From NCBI GenBank assembly GCA_000171875.1, contig ABHI01000001.1, forward strand, positions 310,001 through 374,000: a stretch of DNA of 64,000 nt, written 5' to 3'. Each line of letters starts with the position of its first letter. Within the stretch, counting starts at the first letter, position 1. This document shows positions 56,490 to 63,632 of this stretch, one piece after another. The notes below the pieces were generated by a model. The model was not told where the DNA came from. It ran no database searches and saw nothing but the letters and a program-made list of their open reading frames with translations. Source of the DNA: Flavobacteriales bacterium ALC-1. GTDB lineage: Bacteria; Bacteroidota; Bacteroidia; Flavobacteriales; Flavobacteriaceae. The translations under genes were made by a program, and so were the position numbers.

Positions 56490-57766
56490 TAATCTGTCTC
56501 TGTAATAACATCACATGGTTTTTTAAATATTCTTTTATCACCAATCACCTCAAAACACTTATTAAAAGGTGCTTTATCAAACCAATCTAAAGCGTCTTTT
56601 TTCATGATTTTAAATTTTGGTAAAAGACCTCTTTCTAGTCGCTTTATAACTGAGCTATGTATTTTTAGTTTACCATTGTTATAATTTTCACCATTTTCAA
56701 TTAAATAAAGTGGTATATCTCTGTTACGTCTTCTATAAAAGATACCCATAAAATTATCCTCAGAATCATGAACTTTACCATTAATATGAATATCAGTTAT
56801 TGGGTAATCATCGAATAAGTTATATGATTTTAATTCATTAATCATCCAATTTAACGACACATAAGACAATTCAAAATCTTCAGAATAACCACCACCTACA
56901 TCACTATGTGATCCCGAAAACCAAACTTCGTTAACAACATCATTTAAGGTTCTATTTCGTTTTAATTTTATATTATTACAACTTGCCAAAATTGGTGTAA
57001 ATATCTGTGCTCTATTATCATCCAAAGCAACAGCATGCAACACTTTATTTACGTTAACAAATTGATTGAGATGGCTGCTATTAGGTTTACAAAATTTCTC
57101 TTTATAATCTGGTGCAGCAAGTGCCTCAACATTATCAAATAAAGCTAAGACTTCTATAGTAATATCTGTCGACGTATCAATTTTTTGACTATTCTTTAGC
57201 TCCCATTTCCGTTTTACTCTTTCAAGATTTCTTTGCCGCTCAGTATGTGTAACATTGTCTCGATAAGCACTATACATTTTTTTAATAAGCCTCATTTTCT
57301 TTACGCTATCAATCTCTTTCTCCAAACTTATCATACCTGCAGTATATATAAAATTAGCTAAAACCTGAGATGTAAAAGCCCCTCGACTAAAACCAAATAA
57401 ATAGATTTTATCTCCTCTTTCTTTATTATAGCGTTTAGTTAAAAAATCATAAGCCTCTACTACATCTCTTTTAACACCAACACCAAAAGCCATCCCAGAA
57501 ATTTTAAAATCTTTACCTCCACCAACACCAACTGTATAAAAAGAAGCTAAACTATCTGATGTTTTTGCTAAGTTTCTGAGTTTGTTAATATTGGTATTAT
57601 CTTTTGGTGTGTTTGATGTGCCATCGATAAATATTAAAATATCTTTTGATGAATCAGAATTGCTATAAGGACTAACTAGTGGTTCGGTAGACTTACAACC
57701 TAGAATCAATAACAAAAAGAAAAAACAAGAAAAGCAATTGTGAACATTATCTTTTATAGAAACCAT
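56489..57766 (-). CDS. DUF2235 lipoprotein (Tle1-like alpha/beta hydrolase)
   Basis: 425 residues. A signal with lipobox LLILGC (Cys24) is followed by DUF2235 motifs: FIDGTSN (47-53), nucleophile elbow GFSRGA (Ser127) and SGSHSDVGGGY with the late histidine/aspartate. DUF2235 includes Tle1 phospholipase effectors of type VI secretion and other predicted lipases. A membrane-tethered copy with no T6SS genes nearby suggests an envelope hydrolase. Convergent with the M3 peptidase gene and divergent from gbsR. Confidence 0.85.
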   Translation of the reverse strand: MVSIKDNVHNCFSCFFFLLLILGCKSTEPLVSPYSNSDSSKDILIFIDGTSNTPKDNTNINKLRNLAKTSDSLASFYTVGVGGGKDFKISGMAFGVGVKRDVVEAYDFLTKRYNKERGDKIYLFGFSRGAFTSQVLANFIYTAGMISLEKEIDSVKKMRLIKKMYSAYRDNVTHTERQRNLERVKRKWELKNSQKIDTSTDITIEVLALFDNVEALAAPDYKEKFCKPNSSHLNQFVNVNKVLHAVALDDNRAQIFTPILASCNNIKLKRNRTLNDVVNEVWFSGSHSDVGGGYSEDFELSYVSLNWMINELKSYNLFDDYPITDIHINGKVHDSEDNFMGIFYRRRNRDIPLYLIENGENYNNGKLKIHSSVIKRLERGLLPKFKIMKKDALDWFDKAPFNKCFEVIGDKRIFKKPCDVITETD

Positions 57767-57816
57767 AAACCTAAGTTTAATTAGACTTCTAAGTTAGATA
57801 AATGATTTTAAAAAAA

Positions 57817-57844
57817 TAAACTTTCAATAATTATTGAAAGTTTA
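57817..57844. promoter_or_regulatory. GbsR operator site 1 over the gbsR promoter
   Basis: A perfect 28-bp palindrome, TAAACTTTCAATAA and its reverse complement. The half-sites AAACTTTCA (57818-57826) and TGAAAGTTT (57835-57843) are 8 bases apart. The right half contains a TTG (57834-57836) that is 18 bases from the -7 box TATATTTG (57855-57862), so a bound repressor would cover the -33 element. The same half-sites with the same spacing recur at 58390-58415. Confidence 0.8.
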
Positions 57845-57854
57845 AAAATTATTA

Positions 57855-57862
57855 TATATTTG
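57855..57862 (+). promoter_or_regulatory. -7 promoter box of gbsR, 4 nt from ATG
   Basis: TATATTTG then TTAT then ATG at 57867, the same 4-base geometry as rlmB and rarA. The -33 TTG lies inside operator 1. Confidence 0.7.
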
Positions 57863-57866
57863 TTAT

Positions 57867-58370
57867 ATGCAATATCAAGAAGCAAAAGATAAATTTATAA
57901 GTACTTGGGGAAGTTTAGGTTCGCTTTGGGGAATAAATAAAGCTATGGCTCAGATACAAGCCTTGCTTTTTATTTCTACAAAACCATTGTCTATGGAAGA
58001 CATTATGGAAGAGTTAAAAATCTCTCGTGGTAATACTAGCATGAACCTTAGACAACTTATGGATTGGGGAATTGTGACTAAAGTATTGGTGTCAGGAGAA
58101 CGAAAAGAGTTTTTTACTACTGAAAAAGATGTGCAAGAATTGGCACGCACTGTTGCAAAAGAACGTAGTCGAAGAGAAATAAAACCTGTAATAAAAGTTT
58201 TAGAGGATGTCTCTTCTATTAAAGATGATGGTTCAGAAAAAACAAAAGAGCTTATAAAACAAACTAAAGCACTAAAAGATATAACTCACGATTTAGATAC
58301 ATTAATGAACAGATTAGTTAACCAAAAACAAAACTGGTTAACAAAGTCAGTTTTAAAACTGATGAAATAG
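57867..58370 (+). CDS. GbsR/MarR-like transcriptional regulator
   Basis: 167 residues. A winged-helix domain (about 15-90) with SMEDIMEELKISRGNTSMNLRQLMDWGIV as recognition region and KEFFTTEKDVQ wing fits the GbsR family, relatives of MarR. The C-terminal part is helical (VIKVLEDVSSI, DITHDLDTLMNRL) and probably dimerises. In Bacillus GbsR senses choline; ligand here unknown. Two palindromic operators flank the gene, so it is an autorepressor and controls the downstream cluster. Confidence 0.88.
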   Translation: MQYQEAKDKFISTWGSLGSLWGINKAMAQIQALLFISTKPLSMEDIMEELKISRGNTSMNLRQLMDWGIVTKVLVSGERKEFFTTEKDVQELARTVAKERSRREIKPVIKVLEDVSSIKDDGSEKTKELIKQTKALKDITHDLDTLMNRLVNQKQNWLTKSVLKLMK

Positions 58371-58374
58371 TAAA

Positions 58375-58384
58375 TATATTTTTT
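58375..58384 (+). promoter_or_regulatory. Degenerate -7 box before the membrane-gene cluster
   Basis: TATATTTT/TATTTTTT here differ from TAnnTTTG in the last base. It lies 5 to 8 bases upstream of operator 2, so a repressor would sit on the transcription start. Weakly supported. Confidence 0.3.
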
Positions 58385-58389
58385 AAATC

Positions 58390-58415
58390 AAACTTTCAAT
58401 TTTTTCTGAAAGTTT
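58390..58415. promoter_or_regulatory. GbsR operator site 2
   Basis: AAACTTTCA (58390-58398), 8 bases, TGAAAGTTT (58407-58415): identical half-sites and spacing to site 1, while the 8-base centre differs. It ends 13 bases before the ATG at 58429, marking the membrane-gene cluster as a target. Confidence 0.75.
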
Positions 58416-58428
58416 AAAAAATAAAATA

Positions 58429-58761
58429 ATGAAAAGATTATACGATATAAATAAATGGTTAATAATAAGTACACTTCTACTCTACTTAACATTTTGGGGA
58501 GGGATTTTAGCACACCTACTTCTAGGGATAATCCAAATAATTATGAGTATTTCAATTATGCTTCATTTTTCAAAACAAACCTATACTGTTAAACAATTAT
58601 TTATAACCTACTTAGTTGCAACTGTTGTCATCGTTTCTATATTCAAAATAATAAAAGAAACAAATGGCGAAGACTTACAATTAATCTTTATGTGGATGAT
58701 AACAACAATGTTTCTTGCTCTTTTTCACTTATATATAACTTATAAAATAAAGCAATCATGA
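58429..58761 (+). CDS. Small membrane protein, DUF2071-cluster gene 1
   Basis: 110 residues with four hydrophobic segments (LIISTLLLYLTFWGGILAHLLL, IIQIIMSISIMLHF, LFITYLVATVVIVSIF, IFMWMITTMFLALFHLYI) and a positive start. I do not recognise the family. It is the first gene behind GbsR operator 2, and the next gene's ATG overlaps its stop by four bases, so the two are coupled. Confidence 0.72.
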   Translation: MKRLYDINKWLIISTLLLYLTFWGGILAHLLLGIIQIIMSISIMLHFSKQTYTVKQLFITYLVATVVIVSIFKIIKETNGEDLQLIFMWMITTMFLALFHLYITYKIKQS

Positions 58762-59138
58762 AACTCTATAAAACTCTATCTAATTGCATTGCAATAGTTT
58801 GGATTATAAACGGTCTTTTCTGTAAAATTCTAAATCTAGTCCCAAGGCATCAAGAGATTATATCTGAAATTTTAGGTACTGAATATTCAAGTGTTTTAAC
58901 CATAACAATAGGCTTAATGGAAGTGATTTTGGCACTATGGGTAATTTCGGATTATAAACCTAAGTTAAATGCTATGCTTCAAATCATTACAGTAATAACG
59001 ATGAATATTATTGAATTCTTTCTCGTTCCAGATATACTGCTATGGGGAAAATTCAATATCATTATTGCTCTGGCTTTTGTGAGTTTAATTCATTACACTT
59101 ATTTCATTCATAAACAGGATTATGTTACAACAACTTAA
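58758..59138 (+). CDS. DoxX-like membrane protein, cluster gene 2
   Basis: 126 residues, four membrane helices. CIAIVWIINGLFCKILNLVPRHQEIISEILG fits the DoxX-like (DoxX_3) pattern, with PRHQEII typical of that subgroup. Overlaps the previous gene by 4 bases and the following DUF2071 gene by 17. Such proteins recur next to redox or envelope proteins, role unknown. Confidence 0.72.
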   Translation: MKLYKTLSNCIAIVWIINGLFCKILNLVPRHQEIISEILGTEYSSVLTITIGLMEVILALWVISDYKPKLNAMLQIITVITMNIIEFFLVPDILLWGKFNIIIALAFVSLIHYTYFIHKQDYVTTT

Positions 59139-59859
59139 AAATCACCCGTTTGCTGTTGAAGCATTTTTTGACAGTTCTTTAGTCTTAACATTTGCTGTCC
59201 CTAAAGAACAATTAGAGTCTATGATTCCTGAATGCTTAAGCTTAGATACATTTAAAGAAAAATGGGCTTTTATTGCAGTAGCTATGGTCCAAACCAAAGA
59301 TTTAAGACCTAAAGGTTTACCTAAGTTTTTAGGTAATGATTTCTTTTTAATTGGGTTTCGCATTTTCGTTCGTTATACCAATAAAGCCGGAAAACGTTTA
59401 CGTGGACTATACATTATAAAGTCTGAAACCGACAAAAAGAAAATGGAATTTATGGGCAATTTGTTTACCCATTACAATTACACTACAACAGATATTAAAA
59501 AGAAGCAACATAAAAATTCACTAGAGATATGTTCCGAAAAATCGGATTTCAATATTACCATAAACAAGACTGCATCTGATATTGAACTCCCAAAAAATTC
59601 ACCATTTGAAAACTGGAAAGAAGCCAGGCGTTTTGCTGGTCCTCTACCCTTTACTTTTACTTATAATGAAAAACCCAAAGAAGTGTTGATTATTGAAGGT
59701 GTAAGAACAAACTGGAAACCTAAACCTCAAGAGGTCATTAATTACCATATCGACTTTTTGGATTCATTAAGTCTTAATAATCTGGTGTTAGCAAACGCAT
59801 TCGTTATAGAAAACATTCCATATTACTGGAAAAAAGGCAAAAAAGAATTATGGAAATAA
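59122..59859 (+). CDS. DUF2071 protein A, cluster gene 3
   Basis: 245 residues, no signal. The N-terminus HPFAVEAFFDSSLVLTFAVP and the core GNDFFLIGFRIFVRYTN, KRLRGLYIIKSETDKKKM match DUF2071 (YqjF-like, acetoacetate decarboxylase-type fold). Function in the family is unproven. It overlaps the DoxX gene upstream and, by 10 bases, the methyltransferase downstream; a second DUF2071 gene lies at the end of the cluster. Soluble, so it may act on a product made by the membrane proteins. Confidence 0.8.
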   Translation: MLQQLKNHPFAVEAFFDSSLVLTFAVPKEQLESMIPECLSLDTFKEKWAFIAVAMVQTKDLRPKGLPKFLGNDFFLIGFRIFVRYTNKAGKRLRGLYIIKSETDKKKMEFMGNLFTHYNYTTTDIKKKQHKNSLEICSEKSDFNITINKTASDIELPKNSPFENWKEARRFAGPLPFTFTYNEKPKEVLIIEGVRTNWKPKPQEVINYHIDFLDSLSLNNLVLANAFVIENIPYYWKKGKKELWK

Positions 59860-60602
59860 AAAGAAAAAAGTTTCAAGGCGTTTTAAACATTTTGAGTTTT
59901 AACAGACACTTTTATGTCATAGGACTGAGCATTTTGGCATTAACTATAATAATTTGGCTTTTGCTTGGTTGGTCTAACTTAGTTTTGTCGATTATCGTTA
60001 TAGCTTTTATTTATGGTCTTTTAATGCCCTTAATTGTCTCTGCTTATGTCTATGATTTTTCTGGTTATTATGATTTTGAATGGTTAAAAGATTGTGAATT
60101 ATCAGATTCTAAAACCCAACATATTGTCAATATAAATGCAGGTTTTGACGAAACAAGTTTTATTTTAAAAAACCATTTTCCTAAATCAAGCTTACAAGTA
60201 TTTGACTTTTACAACCCAAAACTACATACCGAATCTGCTATAATTAGAGCTAGAAAAGTGAGCTCAGTATATCCAAAAACACAACAAATAAAAACCAATG
60301 CTTTTCCTTTGAATGAAAAGTCTGTTGATTTAATTTTTCTACTTTCAGCAGCACACGAAATTAGGTCGCACAATGAAAAAGTTCAATTTTTGAAAGAATG
60401 CAAAAGGATTTGTAAACCAAACGGAAAAGTAGTTATGATTGAGCATTTGAGGGATTTTTCAAATTTCTTAGCTTTTTCAATTGGGTTTACTCATTTTTTC
60501 TCCAGAAAAACGTGGGAAAAAGCATATTTAGAAGCTGGATTTTCTTCAATTTCTGAAACTAAATTTACACCATTCATGTCAATTTTTAATTGTCATATTT
60601 AA
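59850..60602 (+). CDS. Membrane-anchored SAM methyltransferase, cluster gene 4
   Basis: 250 residues. Two N-terminal helices (about 21-66, FYVIGLSILALTIIIWLLLGW and LVLSIIVIAFIYGLLMPLIV) precede a class I methyltransferase domain: acidic loop QVFDFYNP, then SVDLIFLLSAAHEIRS and KECKRICKPNGKVVMIEHL. Motif I is weak (HIVNINAGFDET replaces DxGxG). A lipophilic acceptor is likely. Overlaps the DUF2071 A gene by 10 bases. Confidence 0.75.
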   Translation: MEIKRKKFQGVLNILSFNRHFYVIGLSILALTIIIWLLLGWSNLVLSIIVIAFIYGLLMPLIVSAYVYDFSGYYDFEWLKDCELSDSKTQHIVNINAGFDETSFILKNHFPKSSLQVFDFYNPKLHTESAIIRARKVSSVYPKTQQIKTNAFPLNEKSVDLIFLLSAAHEIRSHNEKVQFLKECKRICKPNGKVVMIEHLRDFSNFLAFSIGFTHFFSRKTWEKAYLEAGFSSISETKFTPFMSIFNCHI

Positions 60603-60613
60603 TACCAAAGATT

Positions 60614-61009
60614 ATGAATAAACATTTACAAATAATCGGATTACTTTTAATACTACTTTCATTAATTCACATCATATTTCCAAAGCATTTTAATTGGAAT
60701 AAAGAATTAAAATCATTGAGTTTAATAAATAGGCAAATGATGAAGGTTCATACCTTTTTTATTGCTTTAGCTATCCTTCTAATAGGTTTGTTGTGTTTAA
60801 CATCAGCAGCAGAACTTATTGACACTGATCTTGGTAGAAAAATAGCCTTAGGTCTTGCCATATTCTGGATAGCACGGTTATTTTTTCAACTCTTCATTTA
60901 TTCATCTAAACTCTGGAAAGGCAAAAGATTCGAAACTGTAGTTCATATATTTTTTACATTATTATGGATCTATCTTAGTAGTATTTTTTTAATCGTTCAT
61001 TTTCATTAG
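60614..61009 (+). CDS. Four-helix membrane protein, cluster gene 5
   Basis: 131 residues from ATG 60614 (an ATG nine codons upstream overlaps the previous gene and lacks support). Helices at about 5-21, 47-66, 77-95 and 108-126. Family not recognised. 11 bases after the methyltransferase stop. Confidence 0.65.
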   Translation: MNKHLQIIGLLLILLSLIHIIFPKHFNWNKELKSLSLINRQMMKVHTFFIALAILLIGLLCLTSAAELIDTDLGRKIALGLAIFWIARLFFQLFIYSSKLWKGKRFETVVHIFFTLLWIYLSSIFLIVHFH

Positions 61010-61029
61010 TCATTCTAAAACCCAAAACC

Positions 61030-61785
61030 ATGAAACAAAAAAAAATATTCATGACAGGTAATTGGGAAGATTTAATTATTACAACTTTCGAAGTAAAAAA
61101 AGAAATTCTTCAGCCCTATTTACCTCACAATACAGAGTTAGATTTGTTTAACGGCAAAGCTTTAATGAGTATGGTAGCTTTCACGTTTTCAAAAGTTAAG
61201 TTTTTTGGCTTTAAAATTCCCTTACATCAAAACTTTGGTCAAATTAACTTTCGGTTTTATGCAAAATCGAAAATTAACGGAGCTAAAGGAGTTGTTTTTA
61301 TTAAAGAATTCGCACCAAAGCCTATCATTGCTTTAATAGCTAATAAGTTGTATAACGAGCCTTTTTTCTTTAAAAATATAGGCTTAAACAAAAGTGTGTC
61401 TCAAAATAAAAAAAATATCAGATATACATATAAAGACTTTGAAGTAAAAGCAACAACTGCAAAAACAACCAAACCTTTAATTAAAAGTTCTTTTAATGAA
61501 TTTATAGTTGATAGATACATTGCTTTTGTAAAAAAATCTAAAACAAAAACATTTCAATATAAAATCTATCATAAGCCATGGGAACTTTATCAATCTGCAA
61601 CTACAGAAATTCATAGAAATATTATTTCATTACTACCTAAGGCGTTCAGAAAAGCAAAGTATCTTAAGACTGTTGTAGTAGACGGCTCTTCCGTTTCCGT
61701 AGAAAAAGGAATTTTACAACATACATTGAATAGCACAAATACAATAAAGATAAGTAAGAACAGTATTTTTAATATTAACTCATAA
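61030..61785 (+). CDS. DUF2071 protein B, cluster gene 6
   Basis: 251 residues. TGNWEDLIITTFEVKKEILQPYLPHNTELDLF is the standard DUF2071/YqjF start, and FGQINFRFYAKSK and VVFIKEFAPKP follow. Divergent from DUF2071 protein A (the two share only the fold pattern). Second copy in one operon. 20 bases after gene 5 and followed by an 85-base gap with the ECF sigma promoter. Confidence 0.82.
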   Translation: MKQKKIFMTGNWEDLIITTFEVKKEILQPYLPHNTELDLFNGKALMSMVAFTFSKVKFFGFKIPLHQNFGQINFRFYAKSKINGAKGVVFIKEFAPKPIIALIANKLYNEPFFFKNIGLNKSVSQNKKNIRYTYKDFEVKATTAKTTKPLIKSSFNEFIVDRYIAFVKKSKTKTFQYKIYHKPWELYQSATTEIHRNIISLLPKAFRKAKYLKTVVVDGSSVSVEKGILQHTLNSTNTIKISKNSIFNINS

Positions 61786-61831
61786 TTCTCAATGAACCTC
61801 AGTGAACGCATTTGGAATTTATTTTTTAGAA

Positions 61832-61862
61832 TTTGAGATTTGGGATTAATACACTATTTTTG
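61832..61862 (+). promoter_or_regulatory. Promoter of the ECF sigma gene
   Basis: TTTG (61832-61835), 19 bases, TATTTTTG (61855-61862): exact Bacteroidota consensus, spaced as in the rpsL promoter. The ATG is 8 bases beyond the -7 box, so the leader is very short or absent. It shows this gene starts its own unit, apart from the DUF2071 cluster. Confidence 0.8.
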
Positions 61863-61870
61863 GTTCAGCA

Positions 61871-62437
61871 ATGAAAACAAAAATGCCTAATCACAAAATA
61901 GATCCAAACAACTGGATAAAATTATATTCAGATTATCTTTTTAACTATACCATTACACGTGTTAGTGATGGAGTAATTGCACAAGACTTAGTATCTGAAA
62001 CTTTTTTAGCAGGTTTAAAGTCTATGGCTAATTTTAAAGGTGAAGCAAGTGAACGTACTTGGCTAATTTCTATTCTAAAGCGTAAAATCATTGATTACTA
62101 TAGAAAAATTAATTCTAATAAAGGTAAAGCCGAAGTTAGGATGAGTTATAATAGCGATACAGATGCTGAAGGTGACTGGCTAGAAGAACGTGTTGCTGAT
62201 CCTTTTGATAAAACTGCAGAAGACAAATTAGAAAATTCTGAATTAGGTGATGCGATACATGATTGCTTAGGAAAACTTCCAGAAAAGCAAGCCCAAGTTT
62301 TTAAAATGAAAACTATTTTAGGTTACGATACAGAAACTATTTGTAATGAATTAGGAATTACTGCGTCTAACCTTTGGGTAATCATTCACAGAGCACGAAC
62401 AGCTCTTGCTGATTGCATGCAAAAAAATTGGTTTTAA
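61871..62437 (+). CDS. ECF-type sigma-70 factor
   Basis: 188 residues. Region 2 (about 15-75: YSDYLFNYTITRVSDGVIAQDLVSETFLAGL, ASERTWLISILKRKIIDYYRK) and region 4 (about 130-180: CLGKLPEKQAQVFKMKTIL, ICNELGITASNLWVIIHRAR) are both clear. Regulates an unknown gene set. It is followed after three bases by a small zinc-binding protein, probably its anti-sigma partner. Strong housekeeping promoter upstream, not an obvious self-recognised one. Confidence 0.9.
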   Translation: MKTKMPNHKIDPNNWIKLYSDYLFNYTITRVSDGVIAQDLVSETFLAGLKSMANFKGEASERTWLISILKRKIIDYYRKINSNKGKAEVRMSYNSDTDAEGDWLEERVADPFDKTAEDKLENSELGDAIHDCLGKLPEKQAQVFKMKTILGYDTETICNELGITASNLWVIIHRARTALADCMQKNWF

Positions 62438-62440
62438 ATT

Positions 62441-62692
62441 ATGAGTAACCTAAAATTAAGTTGTCAAGAAGCGAATCACGTTTGTGACAAAAATCAGTAC
62501 AAGGAAGCAAGCTTTTGGGAAAAAGTGAAGCTTAACATACACTTAATTTACTGTAAAGCCTGCAGAAAATATTCAATGAGAAATGGTAAGCTCTCTAAAG
62601 TAATACAGTCATCTAAAGTTGAAGTTTTAGATACTACGGCTAAAGACAAAATGAAAACAGCTTTTGAAAAAGAGCTAGCAAAGCATCAATAA
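62441..62692 (+). CDS. Small zf-HC2-like putative anti-sigma factor
   Basis: 83 residues with no membrane helix. CQEANHVC then IHLIYCKACRKY supply a His/Cys set (Cys8, His13, Cys15, His34, Cys38, Cys41) like the zinc-binding anti-sigma motif. Location three bases after the sigma factor gene supports that role; cytoplasmic instead of membrane-bound. Its last 18 bases overlap the 3' end of the convergent UbiA-like gene. Confidence 0.72.
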   Translation: MSNLKLSCQEANHVCDKNQYKEASFWEKVKLNIHLIYCKACRKYSMRNGKLSKVIQSSKVEVLDTTAKDKMKTAFEKELAKHQ

Positions 62693-63508
62693 AATACCTA
62701 GCCATACTATTGGCAAACTTTCTACCCAAAACGCGCTATAATATTTCGATTGACTTTTATTAGAACCTATTACAAATAACAGAGTAACAAATACTATTAT
62801 TAATGTTACTATTACTGCATTACTAGTCAAATTGTCTTTAAAAAATTCTAACATCATAAATATCATAAGTAGTATTATACCTATAAGTTTGGTTTTTTTT
62901 ACACCTATTTTTTGTGGTATGGTTGATAGCTTTAAATTATCATAATTTAAATCTCTAATTTCAAAAGGTAGCATAAGTACAATAACATACAGAAAGCGTT
63001 GTATAGCTATGATAATGACATCAAAATCTAATGAAACATCATTATTAACAAGAGGTAGAATAACTGTTGTAAAACTCCATACTAAGCCAATAACATAAAT
63101 TTTAAGACCGCTTATTTCCCTTAAATTTTTCTGATCATCAATAAAGTATTTTTTAGGCAATAAAGGAATGGCATATAAAAATGTAATTAAACCAAGCACT
63201 CCAATTAACAAAAGCGTATTCGTTTCAAGTTTATAAGCATAATAACACAAAGCTATAAAAGCGAAAAGCGAAAAGATTTGAATAGCTTTTAACCAACCAG
63301 CCAAACTGCGATGATGAAATTTTGCAATACCAAAATACTTTATAAAATTATAGCCAGTAATGGTGGCAAAAAACACAAAATAGAGGCTGTTTTTATCATA
63401 ATCAATTCCAAATTGAAGTAATGTTACCCATGTTAAGGCATAAACACCTAATGCTACATGAATGCTACTGTTTATATAGAAATTTAATATGTGCTTTAGA
63501 ATGGCCAT
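62675..63508 (-). CDS. UbiA-like membrane prenyltransferase, degenerate
   Basis: 277 residues from ATG 63508; an ATG five codons upstream lies in front of the -7 box and is rejected. About eight membrane helices. Late motif EIRDLNYD (183-190) followed by LSTIPQKIGVKKTK resembles the second Asp-rich motif of UbiA enzymes, but the first (expected NDxxDxxxD) reads GYNFIKYFGI (52-61) with no Asp. May be inactive or use altered chemistry. Its 3' end overlaps the zinc-protein gene by 18 bases. Confidence 0.65.
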   Translation of the reverse strand: MAILKHILNFYINSSIHVALGVYALTWVTLLQFGIDYDKNSLYFVFFATITGYNFIKYFGIAKFHHRSLAGWLKAIQIFSLFAFIALCYYAYKLETNTLLLIGVLGLITFLYAIPLLPKKYFIDDQKNLREISGLKIYVIGLVWSFTTVILPLVNNDVSLDFDVIIIAIQRFLYVIVLMLPFEIRDLNYDNLKLSTIPQKIGVKKTKLIGIILLMIFMMLEFFKDNLTSNAVIVTLIIVFVTLLFVIGSNKSQSKYYSAFWVESLPIVWLGILLMLC

Positions 63509-63512
63509 TACA

Positions 63513-63520
63513 CAAAAATA
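63513..63520 (-). promoter_or_regulatory. -7 promoter box of the UbiA-like gene, 4 nt from ATG
   Basis: On the minus strand TATTTTTG, TGTA, ATG. Same leaderless-type geometry as rlmB, rarA and gbsR; it decides the start at 63508. Confidence 0.6.
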
Positions 63521-63594
63521 CATAATGTGTTAATAACCCTCTATTTCAGTTAAAAACTTTAGAGATCCTTAACTAAATAAAAGGGCTAAATATG

Positions 63595-63602
63595 TATTTT
63601 TG
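63595..63602 (+). promoter_or_regulatory. -7 promoter box of gcvP
   Basis: TATTTTTG, 30 bases before the gcvP ATG at 63633. No TTTG at the standard -33 spacing. Confidence 0.5.
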
Positions 63603-63632
63603 CAAAACTAAATAAACACAACTTTATTTTTA

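Noticed and set aside
57818..57843. The palindrome before gbsR as a terminator of the DUF2235 gene
   Set aside because: The DUF2235 gene is divergent, so its 3' end is elsewhere; repetition of the same half-sites before the next gene fits an operator.
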